DNA of 64,000 nt from Ch67 sp041395845. GTDB taxonomy: Bacteria > Pseudomonadota > Gammaproteobacteria > Pseudomonadales > Ketobacteraceae. The DNA lies in contig JAWKZS010000016.1 of NCBI GenBank assembly GCA_041395845.1, positions 19,787 through 83,786 on the forward strand, read 5' to 3'. Position numbers and translations under genes: made by a program. The notes beneath the pieces are model-generated. The model did not search any database and was not told where the DNA came from. It saw only the letters and a program-made list of their open reading frames with translations. Shown in pieces: positions 11,646 through 21,126 of the stretch. The stretch's first letter is position 1. Every line of letters starts with the position of its first letter.

Positions 11646-13538
11646 GTGCGCGTACTTCTGCAGTGTTGTCTGCTGTGGCTGGGATGCTGGCTGACGTCGG
11701 CCCAGGCCGTGACGTTGCAGCCGGGCATGCCCGCCCAGCTGGACACCCGTGATTTCCAGTACTGGATTGAGGATCAGCCGCTCACGCCGCAGGCGCTGCA
11801 GGCCAAAGGCGATACCCTGGCCTGGCAGACCGTTCATGCGCCGTCCATCAATCTGCGGCTGCAGCCTTCCCCGGTGTGGATACGGTTTCCCGTCCACAAT
11901 CGCACCGCAACGACCGCCGACTGGCAGCTGCTGATTCCCTGGATAATGCTGTCGCGGGTGGAAGTGCACGTGCTGCGCAGCAATGGCCAGTGGGATGCGC
12001 CGCTGCTGTCCGGCTACGAAGTTCCACCTTCCCAGCGCGCCGAAGACTATCGTCTGTACCTGTTCCCGCTGCAGTTCGAGCCCGACGAGCAGGCGACCGT
12101 TTTCATTCGTGCCAAGACCCGCACGATTTTTTTTCTGCCACTGCTGATGATGCAGGAGGAGGCGTTCGAGCATTTCGACGAGCAGACCAATATCAGTTAT
12201 GGCGTCGGTTTCGGCATTCTGCTGGCGATGATGCTGTACAACCTGTCGCTGTATATTTTCATCCGTGAACGTGCCTATCTGCTGTACTCGATCTATGTAT
12301 CGTCGATCATCCTGTACGAGCTGGCGCTCACCGGGATTGGTCAACGCTACCTGTGGGGCGACTGGGGCTGGCTGCGTGCCAATTCCTATTCGCTGTTTGC
12401 CGAACTGTCGTTTCTGATGGCGGTGCTGTTCGGGCGTGAATTCCTCCAGCTGCGACGCTATGGTGGCTGGTATCTGCAGCTCAACAATTTCATGGCGGTG
12501 TACTGGATGATCGCGGTGGTAGCCAATATCGCGGGCTGGTACTGGATCATCATTTACACGGTGAATCCGATGGCACTGATCAGCTGCGTGATCGGCGTGG
12601 CGACCACCGTCGCGTTGTGGCGCAAGGGCAATCGCTCGGCCCGTTATTTCACGGTGGCCTGGTTCTTTGTGATCGGCAGTACGTTCGTGGTCGTGCTGAT
12701 GATGCAGGGCATCATTCCGTTCAGTGTGATGACTGAAAACATGCAGATGACCGGTTTCTGTATCGAGTTGCTGCTGCTGTCGTTTGCGCTGGCAGAACGT
12801 ATCAACCGCGAGCGCGAACGGCGGGAGCGGGCGCAGCAGGAATCCCTGGCGATCATGCAGCAGCTGGATCAGGAGCGCGGTGAAAAACTGGCGGCCCAGT
12901 CTCGCGCACTGGAAATCCAGCAGCGCCACACCGAGGAACTGGAATTGCGGGTGCTGGATCGCACGGCAGAACTGGAACGCACCATGAAAAATCTGGAGCT
13001 GGCCAACCGGGAACTGGCCAAACTCTGTGTCACCGATCCGCTCACCAAACTGCATAACCGGCGTTATTTTGATGAAACCCTGCAGGCAGAATTGTCCCGC
13101 GCCGTGCGCACCGGACAGCCACTGGCATTGATTCTGGTGGATATCGATCATTTCAAAGCGATCAACGATACCTACGGCCATTTGGTGGGGGATGAATGCC
13201 TGAAACTGGTGGCATCAACCTTGCGTCAGGTAGTGCATCGCAGCGCCGATCTGGTCGCCCGTTACGGCGGCGAGGAATTTGCCGTGGTGTTGCCGGGGAT
13301 CGCGCCGGATGACGCCACCGAAATGGCCAACCGGTTGCGGCAGGCCATCGAGCGGGTGCAGTTCATTCATGGCGGCAAGCGGATTTCCCTCAGTGCCAGT
13401 CTGGGGGTGGCGGCGCGACTGCCCACCACCTATGACACGCCCAATCGCCTGATCACTGCCGCGGATGAAGCGCTGTACCGCGCCAAGGAAGCCGGCCGCA
13501 ATCGGGTGATGCTGGCCCAGTGGAACGAGGCGGGTTGA
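11646..13538 (+). CDS. Diguanylate cyclase with 7TMR-DISM sensor
   Basis: Membrane enzyme making c-di-GMP. From GTG 11646 (630 aa) there is a signal peptide (VRVLLQCCLLWLGCWLTSAQA), a periplasmic 7TMR-DISMED2-like beta domain (about 25-180, with SPVWIRFPVHNRT), seven membrane helices (about 185-390, NISYGVGFGILLAMMLYNLS onward), a coiled coil (INRERERRERAQQES... to ELAK) and a C-terminal GGDEF domain with DPLTKLHNRRYF and the active motif GGEEF. No RxxD inhibitory site was recognised at the usual place before GGEEF. GTG 11583 gives a longer N terminus, but a TATACT -10 box at 11607-11612 favours the later start. Confidence 0.86.
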   Translation: MRVLLQCCLLWLGCWLTSAQAVTLQPGMPAQLDTRDFQYWIEDQPLTPQALQAKGDTLAWQTVHAPSINLRLQPSPVWIRFPVHNRTATTADWQLLIPWIMLSRVEVHVLRSNGQWDAPLLSGYEVPPSQRAEDYRLYLFPLQFEPDEQATVFIRAKTRTIFFLPLLMMQEEAFEHFDEQTNISYGVGFGILLAMMLYNLSLYIFIRERAYLLYSIYVSSIILYELALTGIGQRYLWGDWGWLRANSYSLFAELSFLMAVLFGREFLQLRRYGGWYLQLNNFMAVYWMIAVVANIAGWYWIIIYTVNPMALISCVIGVATTVALWRKGNRSARYFTVAWFFVIGSTFVVVLMMQGIIPFSVMTENMQMTGFCIELLLLSFALAERINRERERRERAQQESLAIMQQLDQERGEKLAAQSRALEIQQRHTEELELRVLDRTAELERTMKNLELANRELAKLCVTDPLTKLHNRRYFDETLQAELSRAVRTGQPLALILVDIDHFKAINDTYGHLVGDECLKLVASTLRQVVHRSADLVARYGGEEFAVVLPGIAPDDATEMANRLRQAIERVQFIHGGKRISLSASLGVAARLPTTYDTPNRLITAADEALYRAKEAGRNRVMLAQWNEAG

Positions 13539-13554
13539 CCCTGTAGCCCTGGCG

Positions 13555-14889
13555 TCAGCCGATCAGCGCCTCGACCGCGCGGGCGGCACTCTGGCAGGCG
13601 CCTTCCATGGTGGTGGTCCAGTCGGTCTGGGTCCAGTCACCGGCAATCGCCAGCCCGCGCACGGCGGTTTTCTGCGGCGGCCTTACGCCGGCGGTTCCCG
13701 GACGCTGGGCAAAGGTGGAATAGGGCATGCGCACGATATGGCTGTGCAGCACGTTTGCATCGCGGGCGGCAGGATAATAGCGCGCCAGCATCGCCATCTG
13801 GGTGTCGACAATCTCCTTGTTCGATTGCTTGATCAGCTCGTAAGAAGCGGACACGGTGGTGGAGTAGAACCAGTTGCGTTCGGATGACCGGCCATGCATT
13901 TTCTGGCGGTCCCACACCTGTTCCAGCACGCCTTCACCGTCGTAAAGGATTTCGCCCCAGTCGTTCATGCCGATGCAGCGATCCAGATACAGGTTGACGC
14001 TGACAATCGGCACCGGTGTCAGATGCTCCACGGCGCGATAGTACAGCTCATGCCCCGGCACCTGATCCAGCAGGCCTTTCACTTTCCACACCGGCACCGC
14101 GCAGATCACGGCATCTGCCGTCAGGGATTCGCCGTCGAGCAGGGTTACGCCCTGCAGCTTGCCGTTGTGCACGTCGATGCTGCGCACCGGGGCACGGGTG
14201 CGCACTTGCACGCCGCGTTGGGCAAAGACGTTTTCGGCGCTGCGCACGAACAGGGTGTCGAGATCCACCGTGGGATAACCGATGGACACCGGCGTGCGCA
14301 TTTTGATGGCCTGACGCATGCCGGTGACCAGCAGATCCGCCGGTACTTTGGCCGAGGAAATATCCGGTTTGTCACCGGTCAGGCCAATGACGATGCCATC
14401 CCAAAGGGCCTTGCGCGCGGACGCGGGCAAGCCGATGCGCCGGAACCATTGATCGGCGGTGATCTGGTCGAGATCGGCGGGCTGCCGTAGCGCCTGGCGC
14501 ATCAATTTGCTCTGGGCGATCGCCGTGCGCACCCGATCGAATCCGCTGACGCCGGGCAGATCGCCGAGCAGGGTGCGAATGCCGTCCAGGCCCGCGAACG
14601 AGGAACGCCGCACGGCGCCACCGGGCATGCGGATCGACATGTGGCCGGGAAACGCCACATGCTGGCGGGTGCCGACGCTGTCCAGGTAGCGGAACAGGTT
14701 TTCGTAGCCGCTGGCGAACACATGCTGGCCGTTATCGGGCACGTCATCGATCTCCGGCTGGGGAATGGCGATGGTGCGGCCACCGAGCGCGCCCCGTCGT
14801 TCCAGCAAGGTCACCTGATGTCCGGCTTCTGCCAGCCACACCGCCGATGCCAGCCCCGCCAGCCCGCCACCCACTACCAGACATTTCAT
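13555..14889 (-). CDS. FAD-dependent amine-oxidase-fold protein, HpnE (hydroxysqualene dehydroxylase)-like
   Basis: Flavoprotein of 444 aa. MKCLVVGGGLAGLASA (dinucleotide-binding GGGLAG at 7-12) and LLERRGALGGRT form the FAD site. DDVPDNGQHVFASGYENLFR and the C-terminal AIAGDWTQTDWTTTMEGACQSA match the HpnE/phytoene-desaturase-like subgroup. HpnE converts hydroxysqualene to squalene in hopanoid-type pathways, but no hpnC, hpnD or shc gene lies nearby, so the substrate stays open (carotenoid or sterol-type desaturation is an alternative). ATG 14889 has AGGAG seven bases upstream. Convergent with the cyclase gene. Confidence 0.68.
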   Translation of the reverse strand: MKCLVVGGGLAGLASAVWLAEAGHQVTLLERRGALGGRTIAIPQPEIDDVPDNGQHVFASGYENLFRYLDSVGTRQHVAFPGHMSIRMPGGAVRRSSFAGLDGIRTLLGDLPGVSGFDRVRTAIAQSKLMRQALRQPADLDQITADQWFRRIGLPASARKALWDGIVIGLTGDKPDISSAKVPADLLVTGMRQAIKMRTPVSIGYPTVDLDTLFVRSAENVFAQRGVQVRTRAPVRSIDVHNGKLQGVTLLDGESLTADAVICAVPVWKVKGLLDQVPGHELYYRAVEHLTPVPIVSVNLYLDRCIGMNDWGEILYDGEGVLEQVWDRQKMHGRSSERNWFYSTTVSASYELIKQSNKEIVDTQMAMLARYYPAARDANVLHSHIVRMPYSTFAQRPGTAGVRPPQKTAVRGLAIAGDWTQTDWTTTMEGACQSAARAVEALIG

Positions 14890-15153
14890 GCTGCTGCTCC
14901 TATCTGTCGCAAAGAGCGTCAGGATACGGTGGTCAGCCGCTGTCACGGCTCGCGGCTCTGATTAATGACGACACAATTGTGCGGCGGCGCGGTGAAAAGT
15001 CGCTGGTGCGCTGCTGATCCCGGGGTGTGAGGTGTATGTTGCAGTGGTGGCATACACGGTGGGCGCCGGCTGCCAGCATGGCAGGCAAGATCACGCGGGT
15101 GTATTTGCCAGTTCGGATCAAACAATGGAAACGGATCAAGACAAGGACGTTCA

Positions 15154-16173
15154 ATGATGGATAAAAACCGCTTGTGCCTGTGGCTGGCGCTGCTGGGTGC
15201 GCTGCTGCTGTCAGGTTGTGCCACCTATTCCTCTCATCCGCCGGTTTCGGCGCTGCCTGCCCATTACGATGTGGCGCCGCAGGCCGAAGCGCTGACCCTC
15301 AGGAACCCCGACAGTATCACGTTGTTTGCCCAGTGGTGGACGCCTGCGCCATCGGCGTCGGTGAAAGCGGTGGTGGTGCTGGTGCATGGCACTTATGTCC
15401 ACTCTGGATTCTATCACCGCTGGGCATCCCATCTTGCCGGGCACGGTTATGCCGTGATGGGGTTTGATATGCGCGGCTGGGGGCAATCCCAGGGGCGTGG
15501 CCGGCGCGGCTTTGTAACGGACTTCGCCGACTATCAGGATGATCTGAAGCTGGCCTATCAGCAGGCGCAGTCCCGTTATCCGGAACTGCCTGTGTACGTG
15601 CAGGGTGAATCCCTGGGTGGGCTGGTGGCGCTGCTGGCAACGGCAGAAGGTCGCATACAGCCGGACGGGCTGATACTGAATGCGCCGGCGCTGCGGATTG
15701 CAGTGAAAATGCTGGGAATACGCCAGCCCAACTGGTTGGCGCGCTCCGGTTTGTGGATGATGGCGCTGCCGGGGGAGGCGTTTCCCAATCACCCCGTGCT
15801 GGTGCCGGGCGCGGTGACGGAACTGTTTGCGGGGATGGCGGTAGACAGCGATCAGCTGGTCGATGAATTCAAGCGCGATCCCCACGTCACCCACACGGCC
15901 TTGCCGCTGGGATTTTTTGCCGCGCTGAGGGAGGGCACTGCCAGGGCGCAAGCGCTGCTTCCCGCCTTGCAGCCGCCATTGCTGGTGGTGCAGGGAACCG
16001 ACGACACGCTGGTGCCGCTGTCGTCGAGTGAATATCTGCTGGCGAATGCCGGCAGCGAAGACAAGACGTTACAGGTATACGAAGGCATGTCCCATGCCAC
16101 TCTGCTTGATACCGGGCATGAACAGGTGTGGCATGACATTCTGTCCTGGCTGGATGAGCGGGTGCAGGAGTGA
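15154..16173 (+). CDS. Alpha/beta-hydrolase lipoprotein, monoacylglycerol-lipase/lysophospholipase type
   Basis: Serine hydrolase of 339 aa anchored as a lipoprotein: MMDKNRLCLWLALLGALLLSGC has a lipobox LSGC. The fold is the Hydrolase_4 (monoglyceride lipase) type: VVVLVHGTYVHSGFYHRWA oxyanion region, MGFDMRGWGQSQG, nucleophile elbow GESLGG, acid in VVQGTDDTLVP, and histidine in GMSHATLLD. AAGGA lies six bases before ATG 15154. Residue 2 after the lipobox Cys is Ala, which favours outer-membrane sorting. Lipid ester hydrolysis is likely; the substrate is unknown. Confidence 0.87.
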   Translation: MMDKNRLCLWLALLGALLLSGCATYSSHPPVSALPAHYDVAPQAEALTLRNPDSITLFAQWWTPAPSASVKAVVVLVHGTYVHSGFYHRWASHLAGHGYAVMGFDMRGWGQSQGRGRRGFVTDFADYQDDLKLAYQQAQSRYPELPVYVQGESLGGLVALLATAEGRIQPDGLILNAPALRIAVKMLGIRQPNWLARSGLWMMALPGEAFPNHPVLVPGAVTELFAGMAVDSDQLVDEFKRDPHVTHTALPLGFFAALREGTARAQALLPALQPPLLVVQGTDDTLVPLSSSEYLLANAGSEDKTLQVYEGMSHATLLDTGHEQVWHDILSWLDERVQE

Positions 16174-16195
16174 CGAGATCCTGCCCGCTCTCCTG

Positions 16196-16336
16196 TCAGG
16201 TCTCCAGCGGCTTGCGTGGCAGATTGTTCAGTTCAGTGATGGTCCGCCGCAACAGTGACGGGCTGACAAACAGGTAGGTGTCCTGACTCATGCTGCTGGT
16301 ACCGGATTGCAGGTAGTTCTCGCAGAGGAACACCAT
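16196..16336 (-). CDS. Possible small protein, 46 aa
   Basis: An open frame MVFLCENYLQSGTSSMSQDT... ends in LRRTITELNNLPRKPLET. The frame is open upstream of this ATG without another start. The composition looks protein-like, with a LRRTI-ELNNLP amphipathic end, but I recognise no family. No clear ribosome-binding site is visible. It may be spurious. Confidence 0.22.
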   Translation of the reverse strand: MVFLCENYLQSGTSSMSQDTYLFVSPSLLRRTITELNNLPRKPLET

Positions 16337-16405
16337 GTATTCAGCGGCAACGTCACACGCACACTGAGTCTGCGCGTGTGATGTTTCATGCGGACACCCG
16401 TGGCG

Positions 16406-17446
16406 TCATTCCCGATGCCGTTTCAGATCCACTTTCAGCCAGGCATCGTGGCCGATCAGCTCGGCGTAATTGGCCCGTTCAAATGCGGCGGGATTGATGG
16501 CATTGCGATAACTCAGGCAACCCTTGAGCTGCTGCACCGATGCATATTCATTTTCATTGAGCCAGATGCGCAGGTCGCGCAGCAGATCCGCCATGTGGTT
16601 GGGGCCGTTCTGCAGCAGCACACTGCAGACATGAATGACATCGGCGCCTACCATCAGGCCTTTCAGCGCATCTTCGGCGGTATGAAAACCACCAGTGGCA
16701 GCTATGCCCAATTCCACCTGATTGCGCAGCATGGCAATCCAGCGGATGCGCACCAGTGATTCATAGGAATGTGACAGCTGGATGCGTGGCACCACGTGAC
16801 GGGTGGTCAGATCAATGTCGGGCTGATAGAAGCGGTTGAACACGGACACACCCTGCACACCGAGCTGTTCCAGTTCGCCAATGAAATGCACCGGCGAGGA
16901 AAACTGTGCCGACAGTTTCACGGCAACCGGAATGCTGACGGTTTCGAGCAGTTTCTGCACCAGGAAAAGATAATGCTGTTCCACTTCCACCGCGCTTTCT
17001 TCGCGCCGGGAGGGAATGCCGTACAGGTTCAGTTCCAGTGCGTCGGCGCCGGCTTCCTGCAGATCCTGCGCATGCCGGATCCAGCCTTGCGGTGTCACCC
17101 CGTTGAGGCTGGCGATCACCGGAATCGACAATGATTTTTTGTAACGCTCGATCCGCGCCACATGCTGATCCAGTTCCGACAGGTATTCGCGCATGTCCGG
17201 CAGAAAGGTTTCCGCTTCGAAATGGCCGATGTCCTGATGGTCGAGAAAATGGGTCATGCGTTCTTCTTCGTAGTGCAGCGCTTCCTCAAACAGCGACGGC
17301 AGGATCAGCGCAGCAGCGCCGGCATCCTCCAGCCGCCGCGCCGCATCAAAATCACCGGTGAGCGGGCTGGAGGAAGGCACGAAGGGATTTTTCAGATCCA
17401 GGCCCAGATAGCGGGTTTGCAGATCGGTCATGGGCGAATTACTCAT
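16406..17446 (-). CDS. Dihydroorotate dehydrogenase-like (PreA-type) protein
   Basis: FMN-dependent TIM-barrel oxidoreductase of 346 aa, class 1 DHOD/PreA-like. Landmarks: TRYLGLDLKNPFVPSSSPLT at the N terminus, IPVIASLNGVTPQGW, DALELNLYGIP, IPVAVKLSAQFSS and the phosphate-binding IAATGGFHTAEDALKGLMVG. The ATG (17446) lies inside the last codons of nifJ, an 8-base overlap, so translation is coupled. This pair recurs in many bacteria, but the substrate of the DHOD-like partner is not established. A true pyrimidine role is doubtful because of the genomic context and lack of a PyrK-like partner. Confidence 0.83.
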   Translation of the reverse strand: MSNSPMTDLQTRYLGLDLKNPFVPSSSPLTGDFDAARRLEDAGAAALILPSLFEEALHYEEERMTHFLDHQDIGHFEAETFLPDMREYLSELDQHVARIERYKKSLSIPVIASLNGVTPQGWIRHAQDLQEAGADALELNLYGIPSRREESAVEVEQHYLFLVQKLLETVSIPVAVKLSAQFSSPVHFIGELEQLGVQGVSVFNRFYQPDIDLTTRHVVPRIQLSHSYESLVRIRWIAMLRNQVELGIAATGGFHTAEDALKGLMVGADVIHVCSVLLQNGPNHMADLLRDLRIWLNENEYASVQQLKGCLSYRNAINPAAFERANYAELIGHDAWLKVDLKRHRE

Positions 17447-20400
17447 GGGAAGTCTCCTGTCCGCCGGTGGCCATGTGTTCGTAGAAGGCAAAGCGTTCTT
17501 TCACATCGTCGCGGGCCTGTTGCAGCAACGCTTCCGCGCGGTCGGGATCGGATCGCCACAGCATGTTGAAACGGGTTTCGCTCTTGATGAAATCCGCGTA
17601 ATCCACCGATGGCGGTTTGCTGTCGAGTTTGAACGGATTCTTGCCGTCGGCACTGCGACGGGGATCGAAGCGGAACAGGGGCCAGTGGCCGCTGTCCACT
17701 GCCAGGGTCTGCTGGCGATGGTTGTTTGACATTTCCACGCCGTGAGCAATGCAGGGGGAATAGGCGATGATCAGCGACGGGCCGTCGTAGCTTTCTGCTT
17801 CCATAAAGGTGTGCAGGGTGTGCACGTCCTTGGCACCGTAGGCGACGTGAGCCACATAAACATTTTCGTAGGTCATTGCGATGCGGGCCAGATCCTTTTT
17901 CGCGGTGGGTTTGCCGCCGGCCGAGAATTTCGCAACGGCACCGCGCGGTGTGGCTTTCGATGTTTGCCCGCCGGTGTTGGAATAGACTTCGGTATCCAGC
18001 ACCAGAATATTCACATCCTTGCCGGAGGCCAGCACGTGATCCAGGCCGCCATATCCGATGTCATAGGCCCAGCCATCGCCACCGATGATCCACACGCTCT
18101 TTTTGCACAGGGCATCGACAACACCGAGCAGGTTGCGGGCGTTGGGATGGTTTGATGTGAGCAGTCGCTGGCGGATCTGTTCGATGCGCTGGCGCTGTTC
18201 GTAAATATCCGCTTCACTGGCCTGCGCTGCATTCAGCGTGGCCCGCACCAGATCATCGCCGATGTCTGCCGCCATGCCTTGCAGCAGATCGCGGGCGATG
18301 ACTGCCTGCTGATCCCAGGCGATACGCATGCCCAGGCCGAATTCCGCGTTGTCTTCGAACAGGGAATTGTTCCAGGCGGGGCCGCGACCGTCGGCATTTT
18401 TGCTCCACGGTGTGGTGGGCAGGTTGCCACCGTAAATCGACGAGCAGCCGGTAGCGTTTGCTACTACCATGCGATCACCGAACAGCTGGGTTGCCAGGCG
18501 GATATAGGGCGTTTCGCCACAGCCGGAACAGGCGCCGGAAAATTCAAACAGCGGTTCCAGCAGCATGGCGCCTTTCATGGTGGTGGATTTTACGTCGCGG
18601 CGATCGTGATCCGGCAGGCCGACAAAAAAGTCCCAGTTGGCCCGCTCCTGTTCCCGCAGCGGCGGCTGCGGCGCCATGTTCAGCGCCTTGTGGTTGGCTT
18701 TGGATTTGTCGCGGATCGGACAGATGTCTACACACAGGGTACAACCGGTGCAGTCTTCCGGTGCCACCTGATAGCTGATATGCAGGTTCTGGTCGTAATC
18801 TTTTCCTTTGATTGGCACGTGCTTGAAACTGGCCGGCGCGTTGGCGGCCAGTTCCGCCGGGAACAGCTTGCTGCGAATGGCGGCGTGGGGGCAGACAAAC
18901 ACGCACTTGCCGCAATGGGTGCAGAGGTCTTCATCCCACACCGGAATTTCCAGTGCGATGTTGCGCTTTTCAATCGCGGCAGTACCGGTGGGGAAGGTGC
19001 CATCGGCAGGCATCTGGCTCACCGGAATGCGATCACCCTTGCCGGCGATGATGGTAGCCGTCACGTTGCGCACAAAGTCCGATTGATTCGCCGCTACCAG
19101 TCCGTGCAGCTCGATGGTCGAACTGACCTGTGCCGGTACGTTGACTTGCTGCAGGGCTGCCAGGGTATTGTCGATGGCTTCGAAATTACGCTGGGTGATC
19201 TGGCGGCCTTTCTTGCCGTAGGTTTTTTCCACGGCCTTCTTGATTTCCGCAATGGCGGCGTCCCGTGGCAGCACATCGGAAATCGCAAAAAAACAGGTCT
19301 GCATGATGGTGTTGATGCGGCGGCCCATATTGTTGTCCTTTGCCACCTGATACGCATCAATAATGTAGAAGCGGATCTTTTTCTCGATCATGGTCTGCTG
19401 CACGCTGCGCGGCAGGGTGTTCCATACACTGTTCTTGTCGGCACTGGTATTGAGCAGGAACACGGCGCCGGGCGCGGCCTTTTCCAGCACGTCGTACTTT
19501 TCTAGAAACAGCGTCTGGTGACAGCCGATATAGCGGGCGCGATCGGGCTGGATCAGATAGGCCGAGCGGATCGGATTCTTGCCAAAGCGAAGGTGGGACA
19601 CGGTGACGGCGCCGGATTTTTTCGAATCGTAAACGAAGTAGCCTTGGGCATGCAGATCGGTCTGTTCGCCGATGATCTTGATGCTGTTCTTGTTGGCGCT
19701 CACGGTGCCATCGGAACCCAGACCATAGAACACCGCTTCGAAACAGTCGGCATCGGCGGTGGGTTGTGCCCGTTCGTCATAATCCAGTGACGAATGGCTG
19801 ACATCATCGACGATGCCAATGGTGAAATGGTTTTTCGGCGCGGTTTTTTGCAGCTCATCGAAAATGCTGCACACCATGGCGGGGGTGAATTCCTTCGACG
19901 ACAGGCCGAAGCGGCCGCCGATCATCCGTGGCAGTGTGGTGCGTTCACCGCTGTTGTAGGCTTCCATGAACACAGTGCAGACATCCTGATACAGCGGTTC
20001 GCCGGCGCTGCCCGGTTCCTTGGTGCGATCCAGTACGGCGATTGCTTTCGCGCTGGCCGGAATCGCCTGCAGAAAATCCGTGCCACTGAATGGCCTGAAC
20101 AGCCGCACTTTCAGCAGGCCGACCTTTTCACCCTTGGCCACCAGATGGTCGACAGTTTCATGCACGGTGTCGGCACCGGACCCCATCACCACGATCACCC
20201 GTTCTGCATCGGCGGCACCCACATAGTCATACAGGCGATACTGGCGCCCGGTGAGGCTGGCAAACCGGTCCATGGCCTGCTGCAGCTGGCCGGGGAAGGC
20301 GGCATAGAATGGATTGACCGATTCGCGGCCCTGGAAATACACATCGGGGTTCTGCGACGTGCCGCGCAGCACGGGATGATCCGGCGACAGGGCGCGCTGG

Positions 20401-21014
20401 CGGTGGGCGCGGATGGCCTCGTCATCCAGCAGCGTCCGCAATTCGTCATTGCCGACCAGGCGAATCTTCGCAACTTCGTGGGAGGTGCGGAAACCGTCGA
20501 AGAAGTGCAGTACCGGCAGCCGTGAGGTCAGGGTGGCGGCCTGGGTGATGGCGGCAAAATCGTGGGCCTCCTGCACGGAATTCGATGCCACCATGGCAAA
20601 GCCGGTACCCCGGGCCGACATCACATCACTGTGATCGCAGAAGATGGATAATGCCTGGGCGGCCAGGGACCGGGCGGCAATATGGAATACGGTGGGCGTA
20701 AGTTCGCCGGCGATTTTGTACATGTTCGGCAGCATCAGCAGTAAACCTTGTGACGCGGTGAACGTTGTACTCAGGGTACCGGCCTGCAAGGCACCGTGAA
20801 TGGCCCCGGCGGCGCCGGCTTCGCTCTGCATTTCGACGATGGCGGGCACGCTGCCCCACAGGTTGGTGCGGCCCTGGGCGCTCCAGGCATCGGCAAATTC
20901 CCCCATCGGCGATGCGGGGGTAATCGGGTAAATCGCAATAACCTCGTTGCAGCGATGGGCAACGTGGGCGACGGCTTCGTTACCGTCAATCGTAACGAAC
21001 TGGGGTTCAGTCAT
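17439..21014 (-). CDS. nifJ: Pyruvate:ferredoxin (flavodoxin) oxidoreductase
   Basis: Single-chain PFOR/NifJ of 1191 aa, oxidatively decarboxylating pyruvate to acetyl-CoA and CO2 with ferredoxin or flavodoxin as acceptor. The order is that of the full-length enzyme: domain I VIAIYPITPASPMGEFADAW, a central gamma domain (SDGTVSANKNSIKIIGE, with the CoA-linked FGKNPIRSAYLIQ stretch), a 2x[4Fe-4S] ferredoxin domain (CTHCGKCVFVCPHAAI and CTGCTLCVDICPI), then the TPP domain with CSGCGETPY, WIIGGDGWAYDIGYGGLDHV and DTEVYSNTGGQTSKATPRGA. GGAGG is eight bases before the ATG. The enzyme is oxygen-sensitive in most organisms, suggesting micro-oxic or anaerobic phases. Confidence 0.96.
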   Translation of the reverse strand: MTEPQFVTIDGNEAVAHVAHRCNEVIAIYPITPASPMGEFADAWSAQGRTNLWGSVPAIVEMQSEAGAAGAIHGALQAGTLSTTFTASQGLLLMLPNMYKIAGELTPTVFHIAARSLAAQALSIFCDHSDVMSARGTGFAMVASNSVQEAHDFAAITQAATLTSRLPVLHFFDGFRTSHEVAKIRLVGNDELRTLLDDEAIRAHRQRALSPDHPVLRGTSQNPDVYFQGRESVNPFYAAFPGQLQQAMDRFASLTGRQYRLYDYVGAADAERVIVVMGSGADTVHETVDHLVAKGEKVGLLKVRLFRPFSGTDFLQAIPASAKAIAVLDRTKEPGSAGEPLYQDVCTVFMEAYNSGERTTLPRMIGGRFGLSSKEFTPAMVCSIFDELQKTAPKNHFTIGIVDDVSHSSLDYDERAQPTADADCFEAVFYGLGSDGTVSANKNSIKIIGEQTDLHAQGYFVYDSKKSGAVTVSHLRFGKNPIRSAYLIQPDRARYIGCHQTLFLEKYDVLEKAAPGAVFLLNTSADKNSVWNTLPRSVQQTMIEKKIRFYIIDAYQVAKDNNMGRRINTIMQTCFFAISDVLPRDAAIAEIKKAVEKTYGKKGRQITQRNFEAIDNTLAALQQVNVPAQVSSTIELHGLVAANQSDFVRNVTATIIAGKGDRIPVSQMPADGTFPTGTAAIEKRNIALEIPVWDEDLCTHCGKCVFVCPHAAIRSKLFPAELAANAPASFKHVPIKGKDYDQNLHISYQVAPEDCTGCTLCVDICPIRDKSKANHKALNMAPQPPLREQERANWDFFVGLPDHDRRDVKSTTMKGAMLLEPLFEFSGACSGCGETPYIRLATQLFGDRMVVANATGCSSIYGGNLPTTPWSKNADGRGPAWNNSLFEDNAEFGLGMRIAWDQQAVIARDLLQGMAADIGDDLVRATLNAAQASEADIYEQRQRIEQIRQRLLTSNHPNARNLLGVVDALCKKSVWIIGGDGWAYDIGYGGLDHVLASGKDVNILVLDTEVYSNTGGQTSKATPRGAVAKFSAGGKPTAKKDLARIAMTYENVYVAHVAYGAKDVHTLHTFMEAESYDGPSLIIAYSPCIAHGVEMSNNHRQQTLAVDSGHWPLFRFDPRRSADGKNPFKLDSKPPSVDYADFIKSETRFNMLWRSDPDRAEALLQQARDDVKERFAFYEHMATGGQETSHE

Positions 21015-21126
21015 GTGGGTTCCTCCCGGTGTACGGGTTTTTTACACTGGTGGCGGGGTTGGCTCATTGATCTAACACAAGAACGGACCGGTTGATCCGG
21101 TCGTACGGCAACAGGGAGCAATGACA

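Noticed and set aside
21086..21102. GACCGG-N5-CCGGTC inverted repeat between nifJ and the serine hydrolase
   Set aside because: A short GC-rich repeat of a kind expected by chance at this base composition. It has no T tract or recognisable operator type.
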